Shown: positions 44,771-57,579 of the stretch, in pieces | Layout: each line of letters starts with the position of its first letter | Numbering within the stretch: the stretch's first letter is position 1 | Source of the DNA: Medicago truncatula | Lineage: Eukaryota; Streptophyta; Magnoliopsida; Fabales; Fabaceae | Length of the DNA stretch: 64,000 nt | Direction: 5' to 3' | NCBI RefSeq assembly: GCF_003473485.1 | Contig: NC_053046.1 | Location: forward strand, 9,620,001-9,684,000 | Program-made: the position numbers and the translations under genes | Notes under the pieces: generated by a model | What the model saw: the letters and a program-made list of their open reading frames with translations, nothing else | What the model was told of the DNA's origin: nothing | The model's database searches: none

Positions 44771-47429
44771 GTTTAGGTTTCCTCCAAATCAATGTAAAAA
44801 TTCAATGTTCAGGTCTATGTTTTCCTTGTTGAGCTTAAATAAATTGTGCTTAAATTCAACGTGCTATTGTAAAAATTCAATGTGCTAGTTTTTTATTCAA
44901 TTTCTCAGCATGATGTATTTTTTAGTACCTTGTAACTCAAGTTAATAGGTTAATTTCTGATACAACAATTTGTTGGATTTCAGTAGCTGGTTTAGTCTGA
45001 AAGTGAACCATGATTTCAATCAATATTACATTGTTGGGGTATTGGTCAATTGAGAAATCATGTGTCTAGTGTCTAGAGCAATCATGTGACAGCATTTTCT
45101 CTAAAGTTGGCGCGGGAATATCACTATGCCTTTGGAGAAATTTGGTCTGTCCGGTACCATGATAAAAAATATGTTGTTCCAAACTAAGTCATGTGGTCCT
45201 GTCTAATTTTTTAAGAAAAAACTTAAAACAGAACAGAAGGTATGAACTAACAAGCACAAAAAGTTCAAGTGAAGAAACAAAAGGATAGTCATATGCACTC
45301 ATTTAGATAGTTAGCATTTCATTTTCGTTTCATTGTAATTTCAATTTCATAAGTTACTACTTTCTGTTGGACAATTTTTGTTGTCATGTAGTGTTACCTT
45401 CATATATATAGCTTCACTCTATAAACTCTTAATTCGTTCAGAACACCAAGTAGATAAATTGAATACCACTCAAAGAAATTTTCATATAACACATTTGTAT
45501 ACAATTTGTCAATTGATGGGAGAGGTGAGAAGACATAGCTAAAAGTTGTCTTACTTCAAACCTTTATGGACCCTAGCAGCAGGGCTTAGCACATTTTCAA
45601 GTACATTACTTCAGTCTTTTGTTTCCAAATAGATGATTTTGTTAGTGGTAGTTTAGCTCATCATCTTTTTATCGCATGCAGAACATAGAAGCCTAAAATT
45701 CCCGCGCTTGCACCTACAAATACAAACTCCTACTTGCTTCAAGTTTCTTTTTACACATGAAATTTCATGTATTAAACTTGAAAATACAAATACATATGTA
45801 TTGCAGGGTTGTCCAAATTGCTATATAGTGTGAAGGAACGTCCTGAGAACTCACAAAAGTGGCTAAATAAAAGCCAGATATAGTGGAAATTTCTTAGCAG
45901 TATGCTTAAGGGAAAATGTCCATTTTCCATAACTGGAATAGGATTCCAAAGTAGAAATTCCAATGTGTTACAGAAATACATAATGTTTACAAAAAATTTC
46001 ATACCTTGAACAAGGACAAACTTTTGGCCCTCAAAAACTTGAACAAGGACAAACTTTTTCTTTTCCTATTGGTTTGAAACTGAATCTAACAAGGAATTTT
46101 CTGTTTTATGGTAAAGAAAACCAGGAAGAGGACTCACTTACTTTCCATGTTTCCTGTTTCAATTTACACAAAAAATAGTAAGCATTACAAAATGCATTCT
46201 AGAAATTTTCTATGTCGACGCGAAGACCTCTTTGGTGGTGATTTGTAAGCGTTTCTTGAGTTTGACGCCTGCCCTGACCTTGGCTAGTCCCAGAAATCAA
46301 CTCATCTGAACTTTTCCTCATTAAAAAAAAAACATTCACATTACTGAAAATTATAAAAGCAATTGACATTTGTATATGTTTCCGGAACAACGAGAATATT
46401 GCAAAAAGAAATTAGTACTATACAAAAGAATGGTCTCCAAAAACTTGTCTAATATTCACTACTTAAGAGTTAACGAACCGACAAAATGGCGAACCCTAGC
46501 TAAAAAACTTTAATTGGAAAATCTTCTCCAATACGCGTCAAATTGTATCAAACATGTATCAGTTGCAAATACGTATCGGACACATATACTTTGACAATTT
46601 TGGAGTGTTTGGGCTTCAGAGGCAACCACGTTTGTTAAGACATAAAAAATTTAGATGACATAATGCATTACATTTAAGGGAAATGCTTAACTTCCCGATT
46701 AAATTATAGCGAAATGTTCCCGATGAATGTTGCTTATTGAAACAAAAAAAAAAAAAAAAAAAAGCACCATAATCACCTTTACTCCGCTAATACCGGACTT
46801 TATGCCAATCCACATTAAACATAAACACGTAGGCATTCTAGATTTTTCACGAGCCGTTTGTTCGCACTCTATAGCAGTGTACATCTCAAATCATGGTAGA
46901 AATAAGCCGAATTGAATTAAAATTTACAAAATCTAAAGTCCGGTCTGCTAGCTTGTTGAAAAACCTCTTTCATATAAATGTATAAGTAATATATAATTTA
47001 TGTTTAAATACACCAACGAACTAATAAACTAATCACTAATGAGATTAAACTCTCTTTTAATTTTAATGTAACATAATATTTTAAAGAATTTGATTATATT
47101 CCTTAAAAAAAAAAAGATTATATATTATATATTTTTCATGTTTTTTCTTTTATAATAATACATTCAAATATTTCAAAAAATGAATGTGGATTAATAAGCT
47201 TGAATTAATGAAAAAGTTAAAAAATAAAAATAAAAATAGGGTAACAAGCCTCCACCAAATCACTAGAAGCACCCAAGTGACAAGACTACAAAATAGATTT
47301 TTTTTAAAGCATAACTTTTCTTCATTTTTCGAAAAAACGAGATTTTGATCATGCAACGGCCGTTCCGTGAGTGTCAAGTCAAAGCCAAGAAATAGGGTAC
47401 ACCAAAAATGTCCATTGTTATTTTATTTT
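44771..47429. other. Intergenic spacer between the beta-galactosidase and WD40 genes
   Basis: No supported gene. An AATAAA at about 44838 is a candidate polyadenylation signal of the beta-galactosidase. A short repeat, CTTGAACAAGGACAAACTTT, occurs twice near 46008-46060. The rest is unremarkable AT-rich sequence. Confidence 0.5.
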
Positions 47430-47510
47430 TTTTAAACTCGGTATCCGGCCCAAAGACTAATTGATCTGGGATCAATCGCTCCGTCCACTGGCGGACCCAA
47501 TTGAAGCCCG
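47430..47510 (-). mobile_element. Truncated copy of a SINE-like retroposon
   Basis: Matches the family at 59270-59402: T tract, then AACTCGGTATCC, GATCAATCGCTCCGTCCACT and GGCGGACCCAATT in the same order. The far end is missing or diverged. It lies about 420 bases before the WD40 gene start codon. Confidence 0.6.
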
Positions 47511-47932
47511 AACAACTTCTTCACCACAGCCGTCCAGTCAATCACTCCGCCGCCCCCACCGCAATCCTATCTCCCTCTGTCACTCAAGCAGTACAAACAA
47601 CCGACAGGTATGTCAAAAGTTCAATTGTTAACCTTGGATTACCACTTTCACAAATAAACATTCATAAACGTGTTATTATTATTATGAATTACGTTTCAAC
47701 GTTATTGATTTTGTAGTCATTTTCTGCGTTTCATAACATGTTATATACTTGCTATCTCTGTAGCAACCAGATTGAATGCTACTCACACTGACACATACGA
47801 TTACATTCAATTTCGCAAATTATTATCGTGTCTGTATCTTTGTCGGTGTTTCATAGCTTACTATTCCTTTATAATTCATTTGGCTTACTGTTTTTTTTTT
47901 TTTTTTTTTTTAAGACTCTGAGCTAATCAAAC

Positions 47933-50900
47933 ATGACTCGCTGCATAAAACATCGCCAAAGAAAGACCAAGGTGTATTATTGTTTGCTTCATTCAATTCA
48001 ACCACTTCATTATTTATTTTATTTCTTTCATTGTGAACACGTCTAATTTTTGTGGCATTGTGCAAAATTTATATCCGGGACTCCAAGAAACGAAGCGAAT
48101 CATCTTCTTCAGTGCCACAGCTTCCAGTTAAAGTGTGGCAACCTGGTGTGGACAGGTTGGAAGAAGATGAAGAACTTCAGTGTGATCCTTCTGCTTACAA
48201 CTCTCTTCATGCTTTTCATATTGGATGGCCTTGTCTTAGGTAATTTCCATACAGTTGTTAAGTTCCTTTTGGCATTAGCATTGCAATTCAAGAGGAGAAT
48301 CTACGCCACATTTTTTAGTGTTTGCTTAAATTCTGCTTGGTATATGTGGAATTCATGTCATGAATTCTGTTTCGTTTGTGTATTTTGACAGCTTTGATAT
48401 TGTAAGAGACACCTCGGGCTTAGTTCGAAAAGAATTTCCACACACGGTGTATTTCATGGCAGGGACACAGGTTAGCTTTATTTGTTTTGTGTGTATTCAT
48501 CGTTTATAGGATGTCTCATGATTCAACTTAGAGGCTGTTCTATTCATTACCAATCAAATGGTGCAACAGTAAAGTAGATATTGTGTTTTGTAGACGAATA
48601 TCTAGGAGAATTTTTTGTCCTTTAATGGACTTTTGAGCTTTTAATTCACTTTATTTTATTTTGATGCTATATGCTAGCTTTTGTATTATGTTCATCATCA
48701 TAACTAGTGATTATCACTATAAAGAATAACAATTAGCATTTCCTAGTCATGTTATTCTAGCTTTTTTCTTGCGTCTTTCGATTTGATTAGCAATTTCATT
48801 GATTTCATTGATATGATGTTGCATGTGCCCCCCAGGCTGAGAAACCTTCTTGGAATTCTATTGGGATTTTTAAAGTATCCAATATTTCTGGGAAGACACG
48901 TGAGCCGGTGCCTAACCATGAAACTGATGACTTTGGAATGGATAGCGAGGACAGTGATAGTGAGGATGATAGTGAAGATGAAGAAGGTGTTGTCGGGGGT
49001 CCTAATTTGCAGGCAACTTCCTCTCCATTTGAGTTTTTATTATTTCACTTAATCACTTCTTGACTGTTATGAAGTTCATCTTACTGATATTTTGGTTCTG
49101 TTCACACCTACAGTTGCGGAAGGTAACTCATGAAGGTTGTATCAACCGGATACGCTCCATGCCACATAAGCCCCATATATGTGCATCTTGGGGAGACTGT
49201 GGCCATGTGCAGGTTAGTTTTAAAAACCTTATGATTTAGTTTTTTGCCTTGTGGTTAACTTTGATGAAAGGTTTGTTTACAATTTTGAATTTTTTAGAAA
49301 ATTCATGTGATAAAGCAGTGTCAGTGTTCAATATGTTATGATAATATATATAGCAACACTAATAACAATTGCCTTTTGATTTATAACAACACATATCTGT
49401 TGGAGAAACTTCCAAGTGAGTTTTAATTTGTTGATTTTGTTCTGTTCAATGATTATTGTGGGACACCTATATTTGATTTTAACATAACAGATTAATTTTA
49501 TACATGATCCCTTTTAGAACATGTATCGATAACAACTGTGACTTGTGTGCAGCATTGGTACTATCAATGACGTATAGACTCGACCTTAACTAAGTAAATA
49601 TTCGGTTACGCTAGTCTAGAGAGTTATTTTTTGAATTGGCTGATCATATTTAGTTATTGATTTGTGCAACCAAAAAGTTGTTCATAATTTAATCAGAGAT
49701 GAATTCTGATTATGTTAGTGTAGGAAATGAGCCAGTATTTGGAACCTTTGAACTCTTTTGTAGTATCGCATCTTTCCTAGATGCTACGAAGTACTAATTT
49801 AAGTTTATCATATTAGATTTTATAATTTCTCTTGAACCAAGTTATTTCTATTGGGCTGGAGGGTTATTTTTACGTTTCAATGATCTAGCTGAATACCATA
49901 AAGGGTTCACATTGGGAATAGAGGGAGGATACTATTAAAACGATCAAGCTCTTTTCAGCAAACTGTACTGGTTGGTTTTGTTTTGATTGTTGTGATTCTG
50001 CCACGGGCTTATGTACCGTATTTTGTTAGCACTTATTACTCAAAGCATCCTTTGACAGATGTTCTACTAAGAAGTAAAGAATAAACACAAACCTCAAATT
50101 AACTGTTGAATGATTGAAATTTGCTAGTAATAAAAGCGAGTATTTGAGAGTTTGGAAGTGGAACTGACTACTGAGGGCTCATTTGGGATTTATTTTGGTC
50201 GATTACATAAAAGCCACAAAGATTTTGTCATTTTGATTCTAATGACTAATGAGTTTAGGTGTGTTGGTAGAATGTATAAGATTGAAGTATCTGTAAAAAG
50301 ATAGTTAGCTACATGATTGTGGCTGGACTTTATTGTGTTGGTAGAATGTCTTGCTTTTACAAACCATGAAGCCACTAATTGTGAAACATAGGGATAAAAT
50401 AGAACCACACAACCTTGTAAATTAATTTTTGAAATAAGGCTCATAGAATGTTTAGCACTATAACAAACAGTTACGTAGATCGATGTTCCGATCCCATGGT
50501 CTGATTCGTGATCCTACATACACTGGTAAGATAATACTTATGCGGTTCTATAACATGTTGGAAGATAATACTTACAAAAAAATTCAGAGCTAGTTACAAG
50601 TTCGATTTGATATGATTAATATTGTCCAGATATAATTCTTGCTCTATGATAAAAATGAGGTTACTCAATCCTAAGTTTTGCAATTGCAACATATTGAAAT
50701 TTCTGAAAGTTCTTAAATTTTAGCAGCAGCTAAGGTTCAGGGTTGCAATTTATCTTTTTCTGCATCAACTCTTTCAATCACAGAAGTTAAACTCTATTCA
50801 TTCTTACCGAGTCGTATATTTTTGTATAAATCTGATACTTTGAGTGATGAACTTGTAGATCTGGGACATGAGCTCTCATCTCAAGGCTCTTGCAGAGACA

Positions 50901-52593
50901 GAAACGGAGGGTGTCCAAGGAGATGATGTAGCTCAGGTTCCACTACAAAAATTTAAGCACAAAGATGAAGGTTATGCTATAGACTGGAATCCTCATGCAT
51001 GTCTTTTATCTGGTAATCGCTGTTTTTTTTTTACTTTAGCTATATATTTTTCTGTAGCATGTCTTTATATTTGGTTATTAAAGAGATATGAGGCTAAATG
51101 CTGATCTTCATGTTTGAAGGGGATTGCAATAATAATATTTATCTATGGGAGCCTACGTCTGCTGCAACATGGAATATTGACCAAACTCCCTTTACGGGAC
51201 ATACGGGTAGTGTTGAAGATCTGCAAGTATGTACTAATGTGCAAAGTACCACCTTGTTTTCTTCTGGTTTTGGTTAAATATTTAGAGCATTCCAACCTCT
51301 AACATATTTAGTTTTTATTTATTTACATGTATAATGAGAGTTCTATTGTTTAATGAATCCCTGCAGTGGAGTCCTAAGCCTGATGTTTTTGCTTCTTGTT
51401 CTGTGGATAAAAGCATTGCAATATGGGATACTCGTTGTAGGAGGTCACCAAGGTTGACTTTTATAGCACATAATGCCGATGTGAATGTCATTTCATGGAA
51501 CAGGTATTATTGCATTGACTTTTGGTGTTGTTCTGTCAACTCAATTTCCATTCTATATCCCTTCATGTTGTTGTACTTCATTGTACTGAATAGGTCTGCC
51601 GGCTACACCAGTAATTTATTGGCATCTGGTAGTGATGATGGGAGTATATCTGTTCATGATCTCAGATCGCTTCAGGTATGAATAGAATATTTCCCTTCCG
51701 CCATCTCCATGGTGCTTTAGTTATGTCAGATTTGGCTTCAATGTTATTATTTTTTCCTTCTGTCCTAGTAATAACAAATTACATCATTCTGAACCTTGAA
51801 TCAAGCGCCCGTTAATGCATTCTTTAAGTACCTTCTAGATGCACTTGGGGAAGAACTATCATGACATGAACTGGGTTTTGAAAGAAACTTTCATATTGTC
51901 TGAGTTCTTGTCTTCTTCCCGCCGACTATTTTGCCTTTGTTATTTATTAAAGATGATGTGAAAATGCATTATTTTGTGGATAGGAAGGGAAAGATCCCGT
52001 GGTGGCACATTTTGAATACCATAAGCATCCGATCACATCCATTGAGTGGAATCCAGACAATACTTCTTCTTTCGCTGTTTCATCCTCGGATAATCAGCTC
52101 ACGTAAGTAAACACGATATTAATAGCAGTACACCATCAAATTGTTTGTCAAATTCCTAACAAGTTTTAGGGCTTTATTCTTCCCCTTTTTCTTTATCATT
52201 ACCTTTGGATTTTAATAAGTTTTTTAATCCTTTGCCACAGAATATGGGACTTATCTGTAGAAAGGGACGAGGAAGAGGAGGCTGAATTTATAGCTAGAAA
52301 CCAAGGACAAGTAAGGGCTCCTGAAGATCTGCCTCCCCAACTATTATTTATTCACCAGGTAATTTGAACTTATCTTATGACATAAACACTAGTGTAAGTT
52401 TTTGAAATTGAAAGAAGTTTTGAAAATAGTTTGCCGTGTCTATAAATTGTTTTCGGCTTATCCTCTTATTTCTTTTAACTTGAAACAGGGACAAAAATAC
52501 CCTAAAGAATTGCACTGGCACCCAAAGATTCCTGGAATGATAGTATCTACTGCAGCAGATGGATTCAATGTCCTTATGCCTTCAAACATTTGA
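47933..52593 (+). CDS. GRWD1: Glutamate-rich WD40 repeat protein (GRWD1/RRB1-like), twelve exons
   Basis: Relatives are nuclear or nucleolar histone-binding WD40 proteins acting in ribosome assembly and as CUL4-DDB1 receptors. Exons: 47933-47971, 48088-48239, 48392-48470, 48836-49012, 49114-49212, 50859-51012, 51120-51226, 51367-51503, 51594-51675, 51984-52102, 52241-52358, 52489-52593; all joins keep frame, total 455 aa. After a basic N-terminus comes the family-specific block [20 protein letters not shown] and [17 protein letters not shown], then an acidic stretch (about residues 125-145), then WD repeats such as [47 protein letters not shown] and [16 protein letters not shown]. It ends [11 protein letters not shown]. 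Exon 1 and its acceptor at 48086-48087 are the least certain parts. Intron 4 uses a GC donor. A role in ribosome biogenesis is inferred from the family. Confidence 0.93.
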
Positions 52594-54484
52594 GAGCACC
52601 CTGTCATCAGACGGTGCTTGATACATGTCATTTGTTGTTCAGTTTTCAAGCATGTTACCACGGAGTTATGCCAAAGAAATTTTGATATTTGTTTGTGCTA
52701 AGTTTTGTAATATTTGAGTTGAACGTTTTCGGATGGTGGTGGAAGATAAGCTGAGATTTTATCATTATTTATGCAAAACTTTGATTGCATTATGCTTCTT
52801 TTCGATTAAAATTTTCCTTGTTAATGTTAGATGATGATAATGAGCAAATTTTCTGCTGTGTCCATTTTAGCTAAACTCATTTGTTTTGGGTTGGGGTAAC
52901 ATCATACCACATATATGTATGTCACTGATCACTATTTATATCCACCTAAAATCACAACCGTCCCATTGTGGAAAGGTGGTCATTGAACCAGTGACGGAAC
53001 GACATGAAATATGGCGGTAGTGGCAAGAAAGATATAGATATCGACGACGTTGTCAATGCAGAACAAAAACTGCACCATCATGGTGGTTTAGTGCAGTCCG
53101 GTAATGTTAGACCGATAATTATGAAAATTAAAAATAGATTAACTTGTTAATATAATTAAACGCAGTACACCAACAAAAAAAAACGACATAAGAGCATTGT
53201 TAGTTGAATTAGCAAATGTATGTATTTTCACCAAAGTACTATTTAGATTAACTTCTTAAACACGTCATTTACGCAAATGTACTTTTTAGATTTTGTACTA
53301 TTCTCTCTCAAAAAAAAGATTTTGAACTATTCAAAAATATTTTTTTATCATTTTTTTGGTTCCACTTGCTTTGTCATCCACCCTTTTCACTTCAACAATG
53401 TGTTTTAACTATTGAATTTTGTTATTTTATTAATATAACTAAATACTAATTAATGAAATGCAATTCGATACTTCATTTAGAAACTCCATTGTATTCCAAT
53501 GGTGGAATATAATATTGAAAGAAAAATACTCTTTAAATCAAACAAATATTTGAATTGTTCCCATCTTATTGTCACGGGAATACAGATAATTGGAAACGGA
53601 TTACTACTCCAAACTTAATTCTTTTTAAGACTTTATATTTCGATGAACTGGTTACCACCAATCTTTTCTAAATATGAAAAACTTTTTCATCGAATCCCCT
53701 GATCAGTTGTCAATTATTTAATCAATTTAATCAATTCATTTTTTTGGAATACTAAAAATAAAAAGATTATTTTTTTCCCTGCGTATTCTGCACCGATATT
53801 TGCCCGATACTTCCCGATACGTATCGGAAGAGTATTGGATGATTAAATTTTATTTTTTTTAAAAATAATTATCCAATACGTTTACGATACTTCCCGATAC
53901 ATATCGTAAGAGTATCGGAATTTTATTTTTTTATATTATTTTGATTTCTGTTTTTTCTTTAAAAAAATAAGAAAAAAACATTATATTGCTATAGCACACA
54001 CTAACAATATTCCTTATGGATATATTATAACATCAATGGTGCTCTTTTTGTGATATATTGTGTATGCAATTGACTAATCATCATTTTCTTAATTGTTAAT
54101 ATTACTTATATTTATGTTGATATGCCACAAGCCTATGACTGGTTTCTTGTGTTTGTTAATATATTTGCATATTAAAAGAAATTGCTATAATTATATTGTA
54201 CATTTAATTATATAATATTTTTTATTAACGTATCCCATCGTATCTTGATTTTAAAAAATTTATGTATCGATGTCGTATCGTATCTTGTATCCAAACTTCA
54301 CATTACCCATTACAACAAAAAATGATAAATAAATTGGTATCATAACCATTTCCACATCTTCTTCTAGCAAAGTTACCATTTTTATTACTCAAATTTCATT
54401 TTTATTGCATGAGTAAATATTAAAAAAATGATTTACTTCTTCTAGCTAAGTTACCATTTTTATTACTCAAATTTTTTTATTGGA
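52594..54484. other. Spacer between the WD40 and PPR genes
   Basis: Holds the WD40 3' UTR at its start. A diverged direct repeat with CGATACTTCCCGATACGTAT lies at about 53798-53930, and TACCATTTTTATTACTCAAA occurs twice just before the PPR start (about 54373 and 54451). No supported gene. Confidence 0.55.
53798..53935. repeat. Direct repeat with CGATACTTCCCGATAC motif
   Basis: Two copies (about 53798-53865 and 53878-53935), each with GATACTTCCCGATAC(G/A)TATCG followed by an AGAGTAT(T/C)GG motif and a T-rich tail. Related GTATCG words recur to 54290. Confidence 0.7.
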
Positions 54485-56749
54485 ATGATTGGGCGTGCGT
54501 TGTTGGAACCATTTTTGCTATCACTAGCAAAGAAATCAAATCCCATAATACTAACACAATGCAATCAAATCCATGCACAACTCATAATCACCCAATACAT
54601 TTCACAAACCCATTTAGCAAACACCCTTTTGAGTTTCTACTCAAAATCTTCAAACTTTCACTATGCCCACAAACTGTTCGACAAAATGCCTAACAGAAAT
54701 GTTGTCACTTGGACAACCTTAATTTCATCACATCTCAAATATGGGTCTGTTTCAAAAGCCTTTGAGATGTTCAATCACATGCGTGTGTCGGATGAGAGAC
54801 CAAATGAGAACACTTTCGCTGTTTTGCTTCGAGCATGTACCAACCGTGAACTTTGGAGTGTTGGTTTGCAGATTCATGGCTTGCTTGTTCGGTGTGGGCT
54901 TGAGAGAGAAAAATTTGCTGGGAGTTCTCTTGTGTATATGTACTTGAAAGGTGGCGATGATTTGAGGGATGCGTTACGTGTTTTTTATGGATTGTTGGAG
55001 AGAGATGTTGTTGCTTGGAATGTTATGATTTCTGGGTTTGCTCAAAATGGTGATTTTCGCATGGTGCAAAGGTTGTTTTCTGAAATGTGGGAAGAGCAAG
55101 GGTTGAAACCTGATAGAATCACCTTTGCTAGTTTACTCAAGTGTTGTTCTGTGTTGAACGAGGTAATGCAAATTCATGGGATTGTGTATAAGTTTGGTGC
55201 TGAAGTTGATGTTGTGGTTGAGAGTGCTATGGTTGACTTGTATGCCAAATGTAGAGATGTGAGTTCCTGCAGGAAGATTTTTGATTCCATGGAGAAGAAG
55301 GATAATTTTGTTTGGAGTTCAATGATTTCGGGCTATACCATGAATAATAGAGGAGAGGAAGCTGTGAACTTTTTCAAGGATATGTGCAGACAAAGGGTGA
55401 AACTGGATCAGCATGTGTTATCTAGTACTTTGAAAGCTTGTGTTGAAATAGAGGACTTGAATACTGGTGTTCAAGTACATGGCTTAATGATAAAAAACGG
55501 GCATCAGAATGATTGTTTTGTAGCAAGTGTGTTGTTGAATCTCTATGCTAGTTTTGGTGAACTAGGAGATGTGGAAAAGTTGTTTAGCAGGATTGATGAT
55601 AAAGATATTGTAGCATGGAACTCTATGATCTTGGCTCAAGCTCGGCCAGGTCAGGGATGTGGTCGTTGCATGCAACTATTTCAAGAGCTTCGACGGACAA
55701 CCTTTTTGCAAATTCAAGGTGCCACTCTGGTTGCTGTTTTGAAGTCTTGTGAGAAAGACTCAGATTTACCTGCAGGTAGACAAATTCATTCACTTATAGT
55801 GAAATCAAGTTTGTGTCGTCATACTTTGGTTGGCAATGCGTTAGTCCACATGTACTCTGAGTGTAAACAAATTGATGATGCATTTAAAGCTTTTGTTGAC
55901 ATTGTAAGGAAAGATGACAGTTCATGGAGTTCGATTATTGGAACTTGCAAACAAAACAGGATGGAATCCAAAGCTTTAGAGCTATGCAAAGAGATGTTAG
56001 ATGAAGGAATCAATTTTACAAGTTATAGCCTTCCACTGTGTATTTCAGCCTGCTCACAACTTTTAACTATAAGTGAGGGTAAACAGCTCCATGTTTTTGC
56101 CATCAAGTCCGGTTACAGCTGCGATGTCTACATTGGGAGTTCCATTATAGATATGTATGCTAAATGCGGGAACATAGAGGAGTCAGAGAAAGTTTTCGAC
56201 GAACAATTAAAGCCAAATGAAGTAACTTTCAATGCCATAATCTCTGGATATGCACATCATGGAAAAGCACAACAAGCCATAGAAGTATTAAGTAAGTTAG
56301 AGAAGAATGGTGTGGCCCCCAATCATGTCACTTTCTTAGCTTTGATGTCAGCCTGTAGCCATGCAGGGTATGTAGAAGAAACTTCGCATTTGTTTACATT
56401 GATGCTTGACAAATACAAGATTAAGCCAAAATCGGAGCATTATTCGTGCTTGGTTGATGCCTATGGTCGTGCGGGAAGGCTAGAAGAAGCTTACCAGATA
56501 GTGCAAAAGGATGGAAGTGAATCAGCTTGGAGAACGTTACTTAGTGCTTGTAGGAATCATAGTAACAGAAAAATTGGAGAAAAATCTGCCATGAAGATGA
56601 TAGAATTGAATCCTAGTGATCATGCTCCTTATATTCTTCTTTCGAACATTTACATTGAAGAGGGAAATTGGGAAGAAGCTCTTAATTGTAGGAAGAAAAT
56701 GGCTAAGATTCGTGTGAAGAAAGATCCAGGAAATAGTTGGTTGATTTGA
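54485..56749 (+). CDS. Pentatricopeptide repeat protein, PLS class, E subgroup
   Basis: Sequence-specific RNA-binding protein of mitochondria or chloroplasts; PLS-class members usually direct C-to-U editing of organelle transcripts. 754 aa, intronless as is usual for the family. Repeats run from about residue 30 to 650 with typical cores such as LFDKMPNRNVVTWTTLISSH, VFYGLLERDVVAWNVMISGF, IFDSMEKKDNFVWSSMISGY, LVDAYGRAGRLEEAYQIV and many NALVHMY/ SIIDMYAKCG-like helices. The C-terminal E region (about 655-754: AWRTLLSACRNH, ILLSNIYIEEGNWEEA) ends KDPGNSWLI. There is no DYW deaminase domain, so editing would need a partner in trans. The first ATG is used; the N-terminus (FLLSLAKKSNP) could be a targeting peptide. 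The RNA target cannot be read from sequence here. Confidence 0.93.
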   Translation: MIGRALLEPFLLSLAKKSNPIILTQCNQIHAQLIITQYISQTHLANTLLSFYSKSSNFHYAHKLFDKMPNRNVVTWTTLISSHLKYGSVSKAFEMFNHMRVSDERPNENTFAVLLRACTNRELWSVGLQIHGLLVRCGLEREKFAGSSLVYMYLKGGDDLRDALRVFYGLLERDVVAWNVMISGFAQNGDFRMVQRLFSEMWEEQGLKPDRITFASLLKCCSVLNEVMQIHGIVYKFGAEVDVVVESAMVDLYAKCRDVSSCRKIFDSMEKKDNFVWSSMISGYTMNNRGEEAVNFFKDMCRQRVKLDQHVLSSTLKACVEIEDLNTGVQVHGLMIKNGHQNDCFVASVLLNLYASFGELGDVEKLFSRIDDKDIVAWNSMILAQARPGQGCGRCMQLFQELRRTTFLQIQGATLVAVLKSCEKDSDLPAGRQIHSLIVKSSLCRHTLVGNALVHMYSECKQIDDAFKAFVDIVRKDDSSWSSIIGTCKQNRMESKALELCKEMLDEGINFTSYSLPLCISACSQLLTISEGKQLHVFAIKSGYSCDVYIGSSIIDMYAKCGNIEESEKVFDEQLKPNEVTFNAIISGYAHHGKAQQAIEVLSKLEKNGVAPNHVTFLALMSACSHAGYVEETSHLFTLMLDKYKIKPKSEHYSCLVDAYGRAGRLEEAYQIVQKDGSESAWRTLLSACRNHSNRKIGEKSAMKMIELNPSDHAPYILLSNIYIEEGNWEEALNCRKKMAKIRVKKDPGNSWLI

Positions 56750-57531
56750 GGATCAGGATCGGTGAGACTCGATAAGGAGGATGTGTTCCTCAGTGACTCA
56801 CGGTTTTTGGAGGGCAGCTAAACAAATTTTCTGATGCTTTATCATTTGTTTATAGATTTTGGCAGTAATTATGGCTCTGATCACAAGTTCACATCATTAT
56901 TGTCCTACAACTTGCTGAGTGACTCACAAAAGATGCAATAGAATACAATAACTATGAACACTGAAGTGTCCTCCTGATATGTATTGGATTTGGAGTGATT
57001 GACCAGCCAGTTTCTGATTGATCTGTTGCCTGAAGGAGCACAATTTGGTGATGTTTAGCATGGTGATATAAAAACTCAAAAGATATCATTATCATGAAAC
57101 TATGGATTTGGACTACAGGTGTAACATCAAATAAAAATTCAATGGTCAAGATTTGAGGAGTGTAGCTTGTTGCTGACTGTAGTGTAGTGGGAATGAAAAC
57201 TCTTTGCACAAAGGGCTCTAAAGGATAGTGGTTTACTTGCTTAGATATACTAGTGAAGATTTTTGAAAATAGAAATCAAGTTCTCTAGTAATTTTGCCTC
57301 ATTCTTGATTGGTTCAAAATAAACAAGATCTTGCTTGCTTTCATTCTTCTTTTAGATTTTGCACATGGTAAACAAAATCAGTTTTTGAGTGAATCATTAT
57401 TTTGATCTTCAAACTCGTAATGGTCCCTCAAATTTATAAAATAGTAGTAATTTAGTTTCTTAAATTGAAGGATGGTAGTCAATTGTCCCTCTACCAAAAT
57501 GTATCTTTAAGGAACATTCATCGAACTAATG

Positions 57532-57533
<2 letters not shown>
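56750..57533. other. Spacer after the PPR gene
   Basis: Presumed 3' UTR followed by AT-rich sequence; no supported coding region or element boundary. Confidence 0.5.

Positions 57534-57575
<42 letters not shown>
57534..57575. repeat. (AT)n microsatellite
   Basis: About 42 bases of uninterrupted AT repeat, the second long one in the window. Confidence 0.95.

Positions 57576-57579
<4 letters not shown>

Noticed and set aside
47891-47911. Pol III terminator before the WD40 gene
   Set aside because: The T run has no upstream box A or box B or snRNA element; it is most likely a polypyrimidine or homopolymer tract in the leader.
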